DNA from: Bacillota bacterium
GTDB taxonomy: Bacteria > Bacillota > Clostridia > Christensenellales > Pumilibacteraceae
Reading direction: 5' to 3'
Assembly: GCA_019113265.1 (NCBI GenBank)
Contig: DXHT01000033.1
Coordinates: 1 to 41,655 of the forward strand
DNA length: 41,655 bases
Shown here: piece after piece, positions 33,089-41,655 of the stretch
How the letters are laid out: each line of letters opens with the position of its first letter
Position numbering within the stretch: the first letter of the stretch is position 1
Made by a program: the position numbers and the translations under genes
Notes under the pieces: model-generated
Seen by the model: the letters and a program-made list of their open reading frames with translations, nothing else
Told to the model about the DNA's origin: nothing
Database searches by the model: none

Positions 33089-34954
33089 TCACTTTTTTGC
33101 CGAAAGGGCTTTGAGCTTGATTATAAGGACGTTTACGTCCGCGGGGGTAACGCCGGGTATGCGTGACGCCTGACCGACGGTTACGGGGCGGACGCGTTGC
33201 AGTTTTTCTATCGCTTCCAGCCTGAGCCCGTGCATGGCGGAGTAGTCCGTATCGCGCGGGACGGGCATGTTTTCCAGTCTGATCGCCTCGGCGCGCGCCT
33301 TTTCCTGCCGCGCGAGGTATCCCTCGTAACGCACGTCGGTAAACAGCTCTTCCGCTTCCGACGGCGAGAGAAAGGATAGCGCGGACGCGTGCGCGCGAAC
33401 GGATGCGGCGGAAATTTCGGGACGGCGCATAAGTCCGCCGTACGTTATACCCGATTCGGGCATTTCGCTCCCCGACTCCGCGAATATAGCCTCCGCCTCG
33501 ACGCGCGGAACGGTGACCGAAAGCAGCTCACGCGCCTTTTTGAGGTTCGCCAGCTTGCGTTTAAGCAGTTTTTCCCGCTTTTTCCCCGCCAGCCCCGCGC
33601 GAATGCCCTCGGGCGTCAGGCGCGTATCCGCGTTGTCCTGCCTCAGACACAGCCTGTACTCGGCGCGACCCGTCATCATGCGGTACGGCTCGTCCGTTCC
33701 GACGGTCACGAGGTCGTCTATCATCACGCCTATATACGAGTTGTCCCGCCTGAGCGCAAGCGGAGGAGTGCCGCGCATGGAAAGCGACGCGTTGAGTCCC
33801 GCCACTATGCCCTGCGCCGCCGCCTCTTCGTATCCGCTCGTGCCGTTCACCTGACCCGCGAAATACAGTCCGCGGTAACGCTTGTGTTCGAGAGTGGGAA
33901 GCAGTTCGAGCGCGTTTATGCAGTCGTACTCTATGGCGTATGCGTCGCGCATTATCTCGACTTTTTCAAAGCCCTTTATGGAGCGGTACATTTCCAGTTG
34001 CACGGATGCGGGCAGACCCGTACTCATGCCCTGAACGTACATCTCCTTGGTGCCGCACCCTTCGGGTTCGAGAAAGAAAGAGTGCCTGTCCTTATCGGGA
34101 AAGCGCACTATCTTGTCCTCTATGCTCGGGCAATAGCGCGGACCCGTTCCCTTTATCGTGCCGTTGTACTTGGGCGCGAGGTGAAGGTTGTTTCGTATTA
34201 TCTCGTGCGTGCGCTCGTTGGTATAGCCCAGCCAGCACGTTTCCGCCGTCGCCTTTACCTTTTTGGACAGCGCGGAAAAGGAGTAAAGCCCCTCTTCGCC
34301 GCGCTGAACGGTGAGCGCGGAAAGATCCACGCTGTCCTTATGGACGCGCGCGGGAGTGCCCGTTTTGAAACGCCTGACCTCTATGCCCAGCGCAACGAGG
34401 CACTCGGTAAGTCCGTTTGCGCGCGGAAAGCCAGCGGGGCCCTGCGGCAGGATCTTCTGACCCACTATTATGTCGCTTCCGAGGTACACGCCCGAGCAGA
34501 CTATGACGACGCGCGCGCGGTAGGTCATGCCGAAAGCCGTTTCGACGCCAGTCACCGCGTCGCCCTCCGTAAGCAGGCGGATCGCTTCGCCTTGTCTCAG
34601 CGTTATATTCTTCTCGCATTCGAGAACGCTCTTCATATACGCGTGATAGGCGTACTTGTCCACCTGAGCGCGCAGACTGCGCACCGCGGGACCTTTGGAC
34701 GAATTGAGCATTCTGAGACAGGTCAGGCACTTGTCCGCCGCAACGCCCATCTCGCCGCCGAGCGCGTCCACCTCGCGCACGAGGTGACCTTTCGCAGTCC
34801 CGCCTATGGACGGATTACACGCCAGCCAACCCACGTTGTCGAGGGATACGGACAGCACGAGCGTGCGGAAACCCGTGCGGGCAAGCGCGAGCGCCGCCTC
34901 TATGCCCGCGTGCCCCGCGCCTATCACTATGCCGTCGTAAACCATTTCGCTCAT
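33089..34954 (-). CDS. mnmG: tRNA uridine-5-carboxymethylaminomethyl modification enzyme MnmG/GidA
   Basis: YDGIVIGAGHAGIEAALALARTGFRTLVLSVSLDNVGWLACNPSIGGTAKGHLVREVDALGGEMG; C-terminal GidA-associated domain. Confidence 0.98.
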   Translation of the reverse strand: MSEMVYDGIVIGAGHAGIEAALALARTGFRTLVLSVSLDNVGWLACNPSIGGTAKGHLVREVDALGGEMGVAADKCLTCLRMLNSSKGPAVRSLRAQVDKYAYHAYMKSVLECEKNITLRQGEAIRLLTEGDAVTGVETAFGMTYRARVVIVCSGVYLGSDIIVGQKILPQGPAGFPRANGLTECLVALGIEVRRFKTGTPARVHKDSVDLSALTVQRGEEGLYSFSALSKKVKATAETCWLGYTNERTHEIIRNNLHLAPKYNGTIKGTGPRYCPSIEDKIVRFPDKDRHSFFLEPEGCGTKEMYVQGMSTGLPASVQLEMYRSIKGFEKVEIMRDAYAIEYDCINALELLPTLEHKRYRGLYFAGQVNGTSGYEEAAAQGIVAGLNASLSMRGTPPLALRRDNSYIGVMIDDLVTVGTDEPYRMMTGRAEYRLCLRQDNADTRLTPEGIRAGLAGKKREKLLKRKLANLKKARELLSVTVPRVEAEAIFAESGSEMPESGITYGGLMRRPEISAASVRAHASALSFLSPSEAEELFTDVRYEGYLARQEKARAEAIRLENMPVPRDTDYSAMHGLRLEAIEKLQRVRPVTVGQASRIPGVTPADVNVLIIKLKALSAKK

Positions 34955-36003
34955 GCTTTCACTACCTCTGTTATCCGCACTTTCAGTTTCACTTCGTCGC
35001 CCGCGGCGAGTTTTTTATCCGCCCGAGCGACCAGCTCGCCGCTTTCGGTAAGTATCTCTGTCATATATCCGTCGCCGCAGAAAGCGCAGCTCTTTACCCT
35101 GCCCGTAACTTCTCCGTCGTCGCATATTTCCGCGTCCTCGGCGCGGACGTACGCTTCGACGTCCCCCGAAAGGGCGCACTCTACGCGCGCTCCGCACTTA
35201 AAAGTCGCGGTCACGCCGTCCGCAACGCCGCGCAGTCTGCCGCTCTCACCCGTCAGCCGCGCCGCCTCGTACCCGCGAGGGAAGCGGTATACCTCTTCGG
35301 GCGAGCCGCAACGCACTATCCGCCCGCCGCTCATTATCGCTATCTCGTCGCCCGTGCGCATCGCCTCCGCGCTGTCGTGAGTGACGCACAGAACGGTCAC
35401 GCCCGTCTTTTCGTGCATGCCGCCCAGCCACTCGCGCAGAGAGTCGCGGCTCATGCCGTCAAGCGCGCTCATCGGCTCGTCGAGAAGTATGACATTTGCT
35501 CCGCACGCCGCCGCCCGCGCTATCGCCACGCGCTGTCGCTCTCCACCCGAAAGCGTGCTCGCCCGTCGGCTGCCCATGCCTTCGAGCCCGAGCACGGAGA
35601 GTATCTCTTCCGCGCGCGCTCTCGCTTCGCCCGCGCTCATGCGGCGCATTTTACCGTTTATGAGAACGGGACGGGCGCGCAGATCGAAAGTTATGTTGCC
35701 CGCCGCCGACATATGCGGGAAGAGCGGCGCGGACTGAGGAACGGTGCGTACTCCGCGCTCTCCGCTTTTTACGTTCGTAACGTCCCGCCCGCAGACGTAA
35801 ATCTTACCCGCGTCGGCGCGCTCGAAACCCGCCGCTATGCGCAGAAGCGTGGTCTTTCCGCAGCCCGATTCTCCGAGAAGAACGGTAAAACCGCCCTCTC
35901 TCACTTCCAGATCGACGCCGCAAAGCACTTCCTTTCCGTCGTATGCCTTTTTTATGCCTTCCAGACGCAGTCCCGCGGGAGGATTTAACGACTCTTCTTT
36001 CAT
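34951..36003 (-). CDS. ABC transporter ATP-binding protein (PotA/FbpC-like with C-terminal TOBE-like region)
   Basis: LLGESGCGKTTLLRIAAGFE Walker A, TLSGGERQRVAIARAAACGANVILLDEPMSALD, FCGDGYMTEILTESGELVARADKKLAAGDEVKLKV TOBE-like. Confidence 0.9.
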   Translation of the reverse strand: MKEESLNPPAGLRLEGIKKAYDGKEVLCGVDLEVREGGFTVLLGESGCGKTTLLRIAAGFERADAGKIYVCGRDVTNVKSGERGVRTVPQSAPLFPHMSAAGNITFDLRARPVLINGKMRRMSAGEARARAEEILSVLGLEGMGSRRASTLSGGERQRVAIARAAACGANVILLDEPMSALDGMSRDSLREWLGGMHEKTGVTVLCVTHDSAEAMRTGDEIAIMSGGRIVRCGSPEEVYRFPRGYEAARLTGESGRLRGVADGVTATFKCGARVECALSGDVEAYVRAEDAEICDDGEVTGRVKSCAFCGDGYMTEILTESGELVARADKKLAAGDEVKLKVRITEVVKA

Positions 36004-36011
36004 TCCTTAAT

Positions 36012-36040
36012 AATATATTATTATCTAAGGCGGGTGTCAA
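36012..36040 (-). promoter_or_regulatory. Promoter for the ABC ATPase-mnmG operon
   Basis: Reverse strand TTGACA-17 bp-TATATT, only 8 nt before the ATG; overlaps the 16-bp palindrome TAATAATATATTATTA (36008-36023). Confidence 0.6.
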
Positions 36041-36111
36041 GAAAAATGCGCTTTTTTATGCGGCGATTGCGCATTTTGCTCCCCTATTTTATATTATCCG
36101 CCTAAAATGCC

Positions 36112-36141
36112 TTGACGATTTCGCCGAACGGGGTGTATAAT
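36112..36141 (+). promoter_or_regulatory. Promoter for ilvD-leuCD
   Basis: TTGACG-18 bp-TATAAT. Confidence 0.75.
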
Positions 36142-36195
36142 CTTTGATGAAAATATATTAAAAGGCGGGGCGACCCGCAAAAAGGATAGCGCAAA

Positions 36196-37857
36196 ATGGG
36201 CAAGAATCTTACGCAAGGAATAGACAAGGCGCCGCAGCGTTCGCTGTATAAGGCGCTCGGAATGACGGACGAAGAACTCGGCAAGCCGCTTATTGCGGTC
36301 ATATCCGCCAAGAGCGACATAGTCCCCGGGCACATGCACCTCGACCGCATCGCTGACGCGGTCAAAGCGGGAGTTTACGCCGCGGGCGGCACGCCTTTCG
36401 TCATACCCTCGATAGGCGTTTGCGACGGCATCGCCATGGGACACGCGGGAATGAAGTATTCCCTGCCCTCCCGCGAGCTTATCGCGGACAGCGTCGAGTC
36501 CATGCTCATAGGGCACGCGTTCGACGGCGTCGTCCTCATACCCAACTGCGACAAGATCGTTCCCGGCATGGTGATGGGCGCGGCGCGCGTCAACATCCCC
36601 ACCGTGCTCGTCTCGGGCGGACCCATGGAGTCGGGCGTTTATAAAGGACATAAAGTTTCGCTCTCCGCCATGTTCGAGGCAGTGGGCGCGACGCAGGCGG
36701 GCAAGATGACCCGCGACGAGCTCAGCTGTCTGGAAGACTGCGCCTGCCCCGGTTGCGGCTCCTGCTGCGGAATGTACACCGCAAACTCCATGAACTGCCT
36801 TATGGAGACTCTCGGCATAGCCCTTCCCGGAAACGGCACCATACTCGCAACGAGCTCCGCGCGCATTCGTCTCGCAAAAGAGGCGGGCAAAGCCATAATG
36901 AAAGCGGTCGCCGACGACGTGACCCCGCGCATGATACTCACCAAGCGCGCGTTCCTCAACGCGATAGCGTGCGACAACGCGATAGGCGCGTCCACGAACA
37001 GCGTTCTTCACCTCATCGCGATAGCGAGCGAGTGCGGCATCGAGCTGGATTACGATATGTTCCGCAAGGCGGCGGAGTGCACTCCCAACCTCTGCAAACT
37101 CTCGCCCGCGTCCGAATACGACATGGACGCCCTCGGCAAGGCGGGCGGCATCATGGCGGTGCTCAAAGAGCTTGCGAGAAAGAACCTTATCGACGGCGGC
37201 GCAATGACGATAAACGGCAAGACGCTCGCGGAGAACTTCCGCGCTGCCGACATAACCGATCCCGCGGTCATACATACCTGCGACGAGCCCCTCTCGCCCA
37301 TCGGCGGTCTTGCATTCCTCAAAGGCAACATCGCGGAGGGCGGCGCGGTGGTCAAGCGCAGTGCGGTACGCAAGGAAATGCTCAAATTCACGGGCATTGC
37401 CAAGTGCTATAACAGCGAAGAGGACGCTGTACGCGCCATCATGGGCGGCGAGATAAAGCCGGGCAACGTCGTCGTCATTCGCTATGAAGGACCTAAGGGC
37501 GGACCGGGAATGCGCGAAATGCTCTCGCCCACGAGCGCGCTCGTCGGCATGGGTCTGGACGCTTCCGTCGCGCTCATCACCGACGGTCGCTTCTCCGGAG
37601 CGACGCGCGGCGCGGCGATAGGCCATGTTGCGCCCGAAGCGGCGGCAGGCGGCAAGATAGGCATCATCTGCGACGGCGACAAGATCAAAATAGATATCCC
37701 CGCGGGCAAGCTGGATCTCGACGTTCCCGCAAAGGAGATCGCCGCACGCCTTAAAAAATTCAAACCCAAGGAAGTGAATCCCACGGGCTATATGCTCAGG
37801 TATTCCTACCTCGTTACCGACGCTCCTCACGGCGCGGTGATGAAGAAAAAATTCTGA
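36196..37857 (+). CDS. ilvD: Dihydroxy-acid dehydratase
   Basis: [108 protein letters not shown]. Confidence 0.98.
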   Translation: MGKNLTQGIDKAPQRSLYKALGMTDEELGKPLIAVISAKSDIVPGHMHLDRIADAVKAGVYAAGGTPFVIPSIGVCDGIAMGHAGMKYSLPSRELIADSVESMLIGHAFDGVVLIPNCDKIVPGMVMGAARVNIPTVLVSGGPMESGVYKGHKVSLSAMFEAVGATQAGKMTRDELSCLEDCACPGCGSCCGMYTANSMNCLMETLGIALPGNGTILATSSARIRLAKEAGKAIMKAVADDVTPRMILTKRAFLNAIACDNAIGASTNSVLHLIAIASECGIELDYDMFRKAAECTPNLCKLSPASEYDMDALGKAGGIMAVLKELARKNLIDGGAMTINGKTLAENFRAADITDPAVIHTCDEPLSPIGGLAFLKGNIAEGGAVVKRSAVRKEMLKFTGIAKCYNSEEDAVRAIMGGEIKPGNVVVIRYEGPKGGPGMREMLSPTSALVGMGLDASVALITDGRFSGATRGAAIGHVAPEAAAGGKIGIICDGDKIKIDIPAGKLDLDVPAKEIAARLKKFKPKEVNPTGYMLRYSYLVTDAPHGAVMKKKF

Positions 37858-37875
37858 CAGACAAGGACTACTGAT

Positions 37876-39126
37876 ATGGCAATGACTCTTTCGCAAAAGA
37901 TACTCGCGTTCCACGCGGGGAAGGACAACGTGACGGCGGGTCAGCTCATTACGGCGGATCTCGATCTCGTGCTCGGTAACGACATCACCTCCCCCGTCGC
38001 AATAAAGGAGATAGCGGCTCACGGCGGCGGCAACGTGTTCGACAAGAGCAAAGTCGCGCTCGTCATGGATCACTTCGTACCCAATAAGGACATAAAGAGC
38101 GCGGAGCAGTGCAAGTGCTGCCGTGAATTCGCGCGCGCTCAGGGCGTGGAGAACTTCTTCGACGTCGGGCAGATGGGCATAGAACACGCGCTGCTCCCCG
38201 AAAAGGGACTCGTATGCGCGGGCGATCTCGTCATAGGCGCGGACTCGCACACCTGCACGTACGGCGCGCTCGGCGCGTTCTCGACGGGCGTCGGTTCTAC
38301 CGATATGGCTTACGGCATGCTCACGGGTAAGGCGTGGTTCAAAGTGCCGTCCGCGATAAAAGTGACGCTCAAAGGCAAAAAGAGAGAGCACGTTTCGGGC
38401 AAGGACGTCATCCTCACCCTTATAGGCATGATAGGCGTTTCGGGCGCGCTGTATAAGTCGCTCGAATTCGTGGGCGACGGTTGCCGCGACATGACCATGG
38501 ACGACCGCCTCACCATATGCAACATGGCGATAGAGGCGGGCGCGAAAAACGGCATTTTCGCATGCGACGACATCACCCTCGCGTACCTGTCCGAGCACTG
38601 CAAGAAAACGCCCCGCGTATTTACCGCGGACGCGGGCGCTGAGTATGAGAGAGAAGTCGTCATCGACCTCGACAAACTCGAACCCACCGTGTCCTTCCCT
38701 CACCTGCCCGAAAACACGCACAAGGTCAGCGAGATAGGAGACATAAAGATAGACCAGGTAGTCATCGGCAGCTGCACCAACGGACGCATTTCCGACCTTC
38801 GCGCGGCGGCGGAAGTGCTCAAAGGCCGCAAAGTCGCGCGGGACGTGCGCACGATAGTCATCCCCGCGACGCAGGATATATACCTGCAAGCGCTCAAAGA
38901 GGGACTCATCCGGACGTTCATCGAAGCGGGTGCGGTTGTGTCCACTCCTACCTGCGGACCCTGCCTCGGCGGCTACATGGGCATACTCGCAAGCAAGGAA
39001 AAATGCGTCGCAACGACCAACCGTAACTTCGTCGGAAGAATGGGCGCGGCGGACAGCGAGATATACCTCGCTTCCCCGTACGTCGCGGCATGCTCCGCCG
39101 TTCTCGGCAAGATAGGCGTGCTTTGA
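37876..39126 (+). CDS. leuC: 3-isopropylmalate dehydratase large subunit
   Basis: [90 protein letters not shown]. Confidence 0.97.
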   Translation: MAMTLSQKILAFHAGKDNVTAGQLITADLDLVLGNDITSPVAIKEIAAHGGGNVFDKSKVALVMDHFVPNKDIKSAEQCKCCREFARAQGVENFFDVGQMGIEHALLPEKGLVCAGDLVIGADSHTCTYGALGAFSTGVGSTDMAYGMLTGKAWFKVPSAIKVTLKGKKREHVSGKDVILTLIGMIGVSGALYKSLEFVGDGCRDMTMDDRLTICNMAIEAGAKNGIFACDDITLAYLSEHCKKTPRVFTADAGAEYEREVVIDLDKLEPTVSFPHLPENTHKVSEIGDIKIDQVVIGSCTNGRISDLRAAAEVLKGRKVARDVRTIVIPATQDIYLQALKEGLIRTFIEAGAVVSTPTCGPCLGGYMGILASKEKCVATTNRNFVGRMGAADSEIYLASPYVAACSAVLGKIGVL

Positions 39127-39138
39127 TAAGGAGAAAGT

Positions 39139-39606
39139 ATGAAAGGCTTCGTACACAAGTATAAGGACAACGTCAACACGGACGAAATAATCCCCGCGAG
39201 ATACCTCAACGACTCCTCCCCCGCCGCCCTCGCGGCGCACTGCATGGAGGACATCGACCGCGACTTCGTCGGCAAGGTCAAGCCCGGCGACTTCATAGTC
39301 GCCGAAAAGAACTTCGGCTGCGGCTCTTCCCGCGAGCACGCCCCCATCGCCATTAAGGCGAGCGGCGTCGCCTGCGTCATAGCCTGCGACTTCGCGCGGA
39401 TATTCTTCCGTAACTGCATAAATATCGGTCTGCCCATCCTCGAATGCCCCGCCGCCGCAACGGAAGCGGAGGACGGCGACGAAATGGAAGTGGACCTTGC
39501 GAGCGGCACAATAAAGAACCTCACCAAGGGCAAGGAATACTCCGTTCCCCCCTTCCCGCCCGAAATACGCGCGATCATCGCGCGCGGCGGACTGCTCTGC
39601 AAGTGA
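39139..39606 (+). CDS. leuD: 3-isopropylmalate dehydratase small subunit
   Basis: [24 protein letters not shown]..., [29 protein letters not shown]. Confidence 0.97.
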   Translation: MKGFVHKYKDNVNTDEIIPARYLNDSSPAALAAHCMEDIDRDFVGKVKPGDFIVAEKNFGCGSSREHAPIAIKASGVACVIACDFARIFFRNCINIGLPILECPAAATEAEDGDEMEVDLASGTIKNLTKGKEYSVPPFPPEIRAIIARGGLLCK

Positions 39607-39640
39607 GTTGATGTAAACTTTATTGCGGCACATGCCGCAT

Positions 39641-39687
39641 AGCAAGACCGCCGTGCGGCATATGCCGCACGGCGGTCTTGCTTTTAT
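39641..39687 (+). terminator. Perfect 42-bp palindrome plus T tract between leuD and leuB
   Basis: AGCAAGACCGCCGTGCGGCATATGCCGCACGGCGGTCTTGCT (39641-39682) equals its own reverse complement and is followed by TTTTAT; preceded by TGCGGCACATGCCGCA. Confidence 0.85.
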
Positions 39688-39901
39688 CGGTGCGCCCCGA
39701 CCGAGCAAGGCGCGGGCGGGTGCGGACGCAACGCGCCACATTTGCTTTATGTCGCCGCCATCGGAAGACGCGCGGGCGGCGCGGGCGGGTGCGGAAAAAC
39801 GCCGAACGACGGAGTGTAACGCGTCGGCGAATTTCCCTGACTCTGCTTTCCGTGCGCGCCGACGGCGGCGCGGCTTCGGCGCGCGGAAAAGCGGCATATA
39901 C

Positions 39902-39930
39902 TTGACAAACGCGCGCCGTTGCGGTAAAAT
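39902..39930 (+). promoter_or_regulatory. Promoter for leuB
   Basis: TTGACA-17 bp-TAAAAT. Confidence 0.8.
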
Positions 39931-39961
39931 ACCACTTGAAAAACGCATACGGAGAACTATC

Positions 39962-41026
39962 ATGAGCAAAAAGAACATAGTCGTCCTTGCGGGCGACGGA
40001 ATAGGCCCCGAGATAACCTCGGCGGCGGTAAACGTACTTAAAAAGACAGCCGAAGCGTTCGGCCACGAATTTACGTTCGACTATAAGCTCCTCGGCGGCT
40101 GTGCGATAGACAAATTCGGCGTGCCCCTTCCCGACGAGACGGTGACGGCGTGCAAAGCGTCGGACGGCGTGCTTCTCGGCGCGGTGGGCGGTCCGAAATG
40201 GGACGGCATGCCTGCCGATCTGCGCCCCGAAAAGGGACTCCTCGGCATACGCAAGGCGCTCGGACTTTTTGCGAATCTGCGCCCCGCGGTGATATATCCC
40301 GAACTTGCCGCGGCAAGCCCGCTGAAAGAAGAGGTGCTCGCGCGCGGGGTGAACGTCATGGTCGTGCGCGAGCTAATAGGCGGCATATATTTCGGGCCGC
40401 GCGGCACGAAAGACGACGGAAAAACGGCGTACGATACCGAAATTTACTCGGAGAACGAAGTTCGCCGCATAGCAAAAGTCGCTTTCGACCTCGCGCGCGG
40501 CAGGCGCAAAAAGGTCACGAGCGTGGACAAAGCCAACGTACTGCTGTCGTCCAGACTGTGGCGGCGCGTCGTCGAAGAGGTACACAAGGACTATCCCGAC
40601 GTTGAACTCAATCACATATACGTCGACAATGCGGCAATGCAGCTGGTGCGCGATCCCTCGCAGTTCGACGTGCTCCTCTGCCCCAATATGTTCGGCGACA
40701 TACTCAGCGACGAAGCAAGCCAGATAACCGGTTCGATAGGACTCCTCCCCTCATCCTCTCTCGGAACGGAGAAAGCGGGACTGTTCGAACCGATTCACGG
40801 CAGCGCGCCCGACATTGCGGGCAAAGACGTCGCAAACCCCGTCGCCACCATACTTGCCGCGGCCATGCTGCTCGATAACATGGGTCTTAACGCGGAAGCG
40901 CGCGCCGTCGAACGCGCCGTTTCGGAATTCATCTCCGAGGGCTGGCGAACGCCGGATCTCGGAGAAGGAAAACGGGTCGGCTGCGCAGAAGCGGGCAGAC
41001 TTATAGCAGGACGCGTGCACGCATAA
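39962..41026 (+). CDS. leuB: 3-isopropylmalate dehydrogenase
   Basis: [50 protein letters not shown]..., [41 protein letters not shown]. Start at 39962 (GGAG RBS), not the tracked upstream start at 39623. Confidence 0.97.
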   Translation: MSKKNIVVLAGDGIGPEITSAAVNVLKKTAEAFGHEFTFDYKLLGGCAIDKFGVPLPDETVTACKASDGVLLGAVGGPKWDGMPADLRPEKGLLGIRKALGLFANLRPAVIYPELAAASPLKEEVLARGVNVMVVRELIGGIYFGPRGTKDDGKTAYDTEIYSENEVRRIAKVAFDLARGRRKKVTSVDKANVLLSSRLWRRVVEEVHKDYPDVELNHIYVDNAAMQLVRDPSQFDVLLCPNMFGDILSDEASQITGSIGLLPSSSLGTEKAGLFEPIHGSAPDIAGKDVANPVATILAAAMLLDNMGLNAEARAVERAVSEFISEGWRTPDLGEGKRVGCAEAGRLIAGRVHA

Positions 41027-41028
41027 TC

Positions 41029-41484
41029 ATGATGGTAATAAGAGATCTCGCTCTACGCGACAAGGAGGATTACATCGCAATGGCGGAGGAATTTTACAGC
41101 TCCCCCGCCGTTCTTTCACCGATACCGCGCGGATACATAGAACGCGCTTTCGACGAAACGGTATCCGGCAGTCCGTACGCAAAGGCGCTCGTTGCCGAAA
41201 GCGGCGGAAAAGCCGTCGGCTATGCCCTTCTCGCCCTTACTTATTCGCAGGAAGCCGGCGGCCGCGTCGTGTGGATAGACGAAGTATACGTCCGCCCCGA
41301 AGCACGCGGTCTCGGCGCGGGCAGCGCGCTCATAAAAGAAACGCTCGCCCGCTATCCCGCCGCACGCTGCCGCCTCGAACTCGAACCGGACAACGACGGC
41401 GCGCGGCGCCTGTATGAAAGACTGGGGTTCAATCCCCTGCCTTACGTACAGATGTATCGGGAAAACAAAAAAAGCGACGAATGA
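41029..41484 (+). CDS. GNAT-family N-acetyltransferase
   Basis: MVIRDLALRDKEDYIAMAEEFY..., VWIDEVYVRPEARGLGAGSALIKETLARYP, LELEPDNDGARRLYERLGFNPLPYVQMYR. Confidence 0.93.
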   Translation: MMVIRDLALRDKEDYIAMAEEFYSSPAVLSPIPRGYIERAFDETVSGSPYAKALVAESGGKAVGYALLALTYSQEAGGRVVWIDEVYVRPEARGLGAGSALIKETLARYPAARCRLELEPDNDGARRLYERLGFNPLPYVQMYRENKKSDE

Positions 41485-41575
41485 ACTCGCGCCCGCGAAT
41501 ACCCGATCCGCCGTCCGCGCAGAAAAGCAAAGTGCAATAAGCGCATATAGCATAAGCCGCGCCGCCCTTTTGAAG

Positions 41576-41655
41576 TGAACCCCAAAGTTTGGACAAAAAT
41601 TTAATTAAATTGTTTGGTAGTGAGTCCGGTACCCAACCGGGCTCATTCCTTTTAG
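41576..41655. mobile_element. Probable terminus of an IS3-like insertion sequence, cut by the right window edge
   Basis: TGAACCCCAAAGTTTGGACA resembles terminal inverted repeats of IS3 (IS150-type) elements; followed by hairpin TGAGTCCGGT-ACCCA-ACCGGGCTCA and TTCCTTTT. Confidence 0.45.

Noticed and set aside
33389-35380. 663-aa plus-strand ORF opposite mnmG and the ABC ATPase
   Set aside because: Antisense shadow of well-supported genes.
36142-36195. T-box or leucine attenuator in the ilvD leader
   Set aside because: Leader is only about 45 nt with one small GCGGG/CCCGC stem; no T-box motif or Leu-codon leader peptide.
39623-39961. N-terminal extension of leuB in the ORF track
   Set aside because: Runs through the palindromic terminator and the leuB promoter; ATG at 39962 matches the conserved N-terminus.
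36094-39978. 1294-aa open frame antisense to ilvD-leuC-leuD
   Set aside because: Composition (His/Arg/Val-rich, no recognisable domains) is the expected mirror of GC-rich coding sequence; opposite strand encodes clear conserved enzymes.
1-41655. CRISPR arrays, tRNA or rRNA genes, prophage or classic defence islands
   Set aside because: No regularly spaced repeats, no recognisable tRNA/rRNA sequence and no phage or defence gene families were seen.

Overview
The window is a GC-rich bacterial chromosomal segment, probably Clostridia-type Firmicutes judging from gene families and promoter style. It is densely packed with translationally coupled operons. Left to right: the 5' part of uxuA (-) divergent from an AraC regulator (+); a GHKL/LytTR two-component pair (-) upstream of a small membrane protein and a giant domain-permuted GH3 glycosidase with C-terminal carbohydrate-binding-like modules (-); a repeat-containing intergenic region; an operon of a 740-aa membrane protein, recF and nadE (-); a TraX-family protein (+); an IS200-type tnpA element (-); a P-loop protein-thrC-trpS-DUF5685-like-J-domain-like-membrane protein operon (-); a PLP aminotransferase (-); a small membrane protein (-); a heterodimeric ABC exporter (+); pfkA-ppx-ppk1 (-); an ABC ATPase-mnmG pair (-); ilvD-leuC-leuD and leuB plus a GNAT protein (+); and at the right edge what looks like the terminus of an IS3-like element. 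Best candidates for undescribed biology: (1) an Ppx/GppA-type protein carrying a C-terminal array of four AT-hook-like KRGRPKK motifs next to ppk1; (2) a coupled DUF5685-like, HPD-less J-domain Cys-rich and membrane protein trio fused to a trpS/thrC operon; (3) a LytTR direct repeat with exact 21-bp phasing in front of the permuted GH3 operon; (4) a promoter/terminator unit between uxuA and araC that looks like a small RNA or attenuator. All calls come from reading the sequence and the supplied translations; no searches or folding were run.
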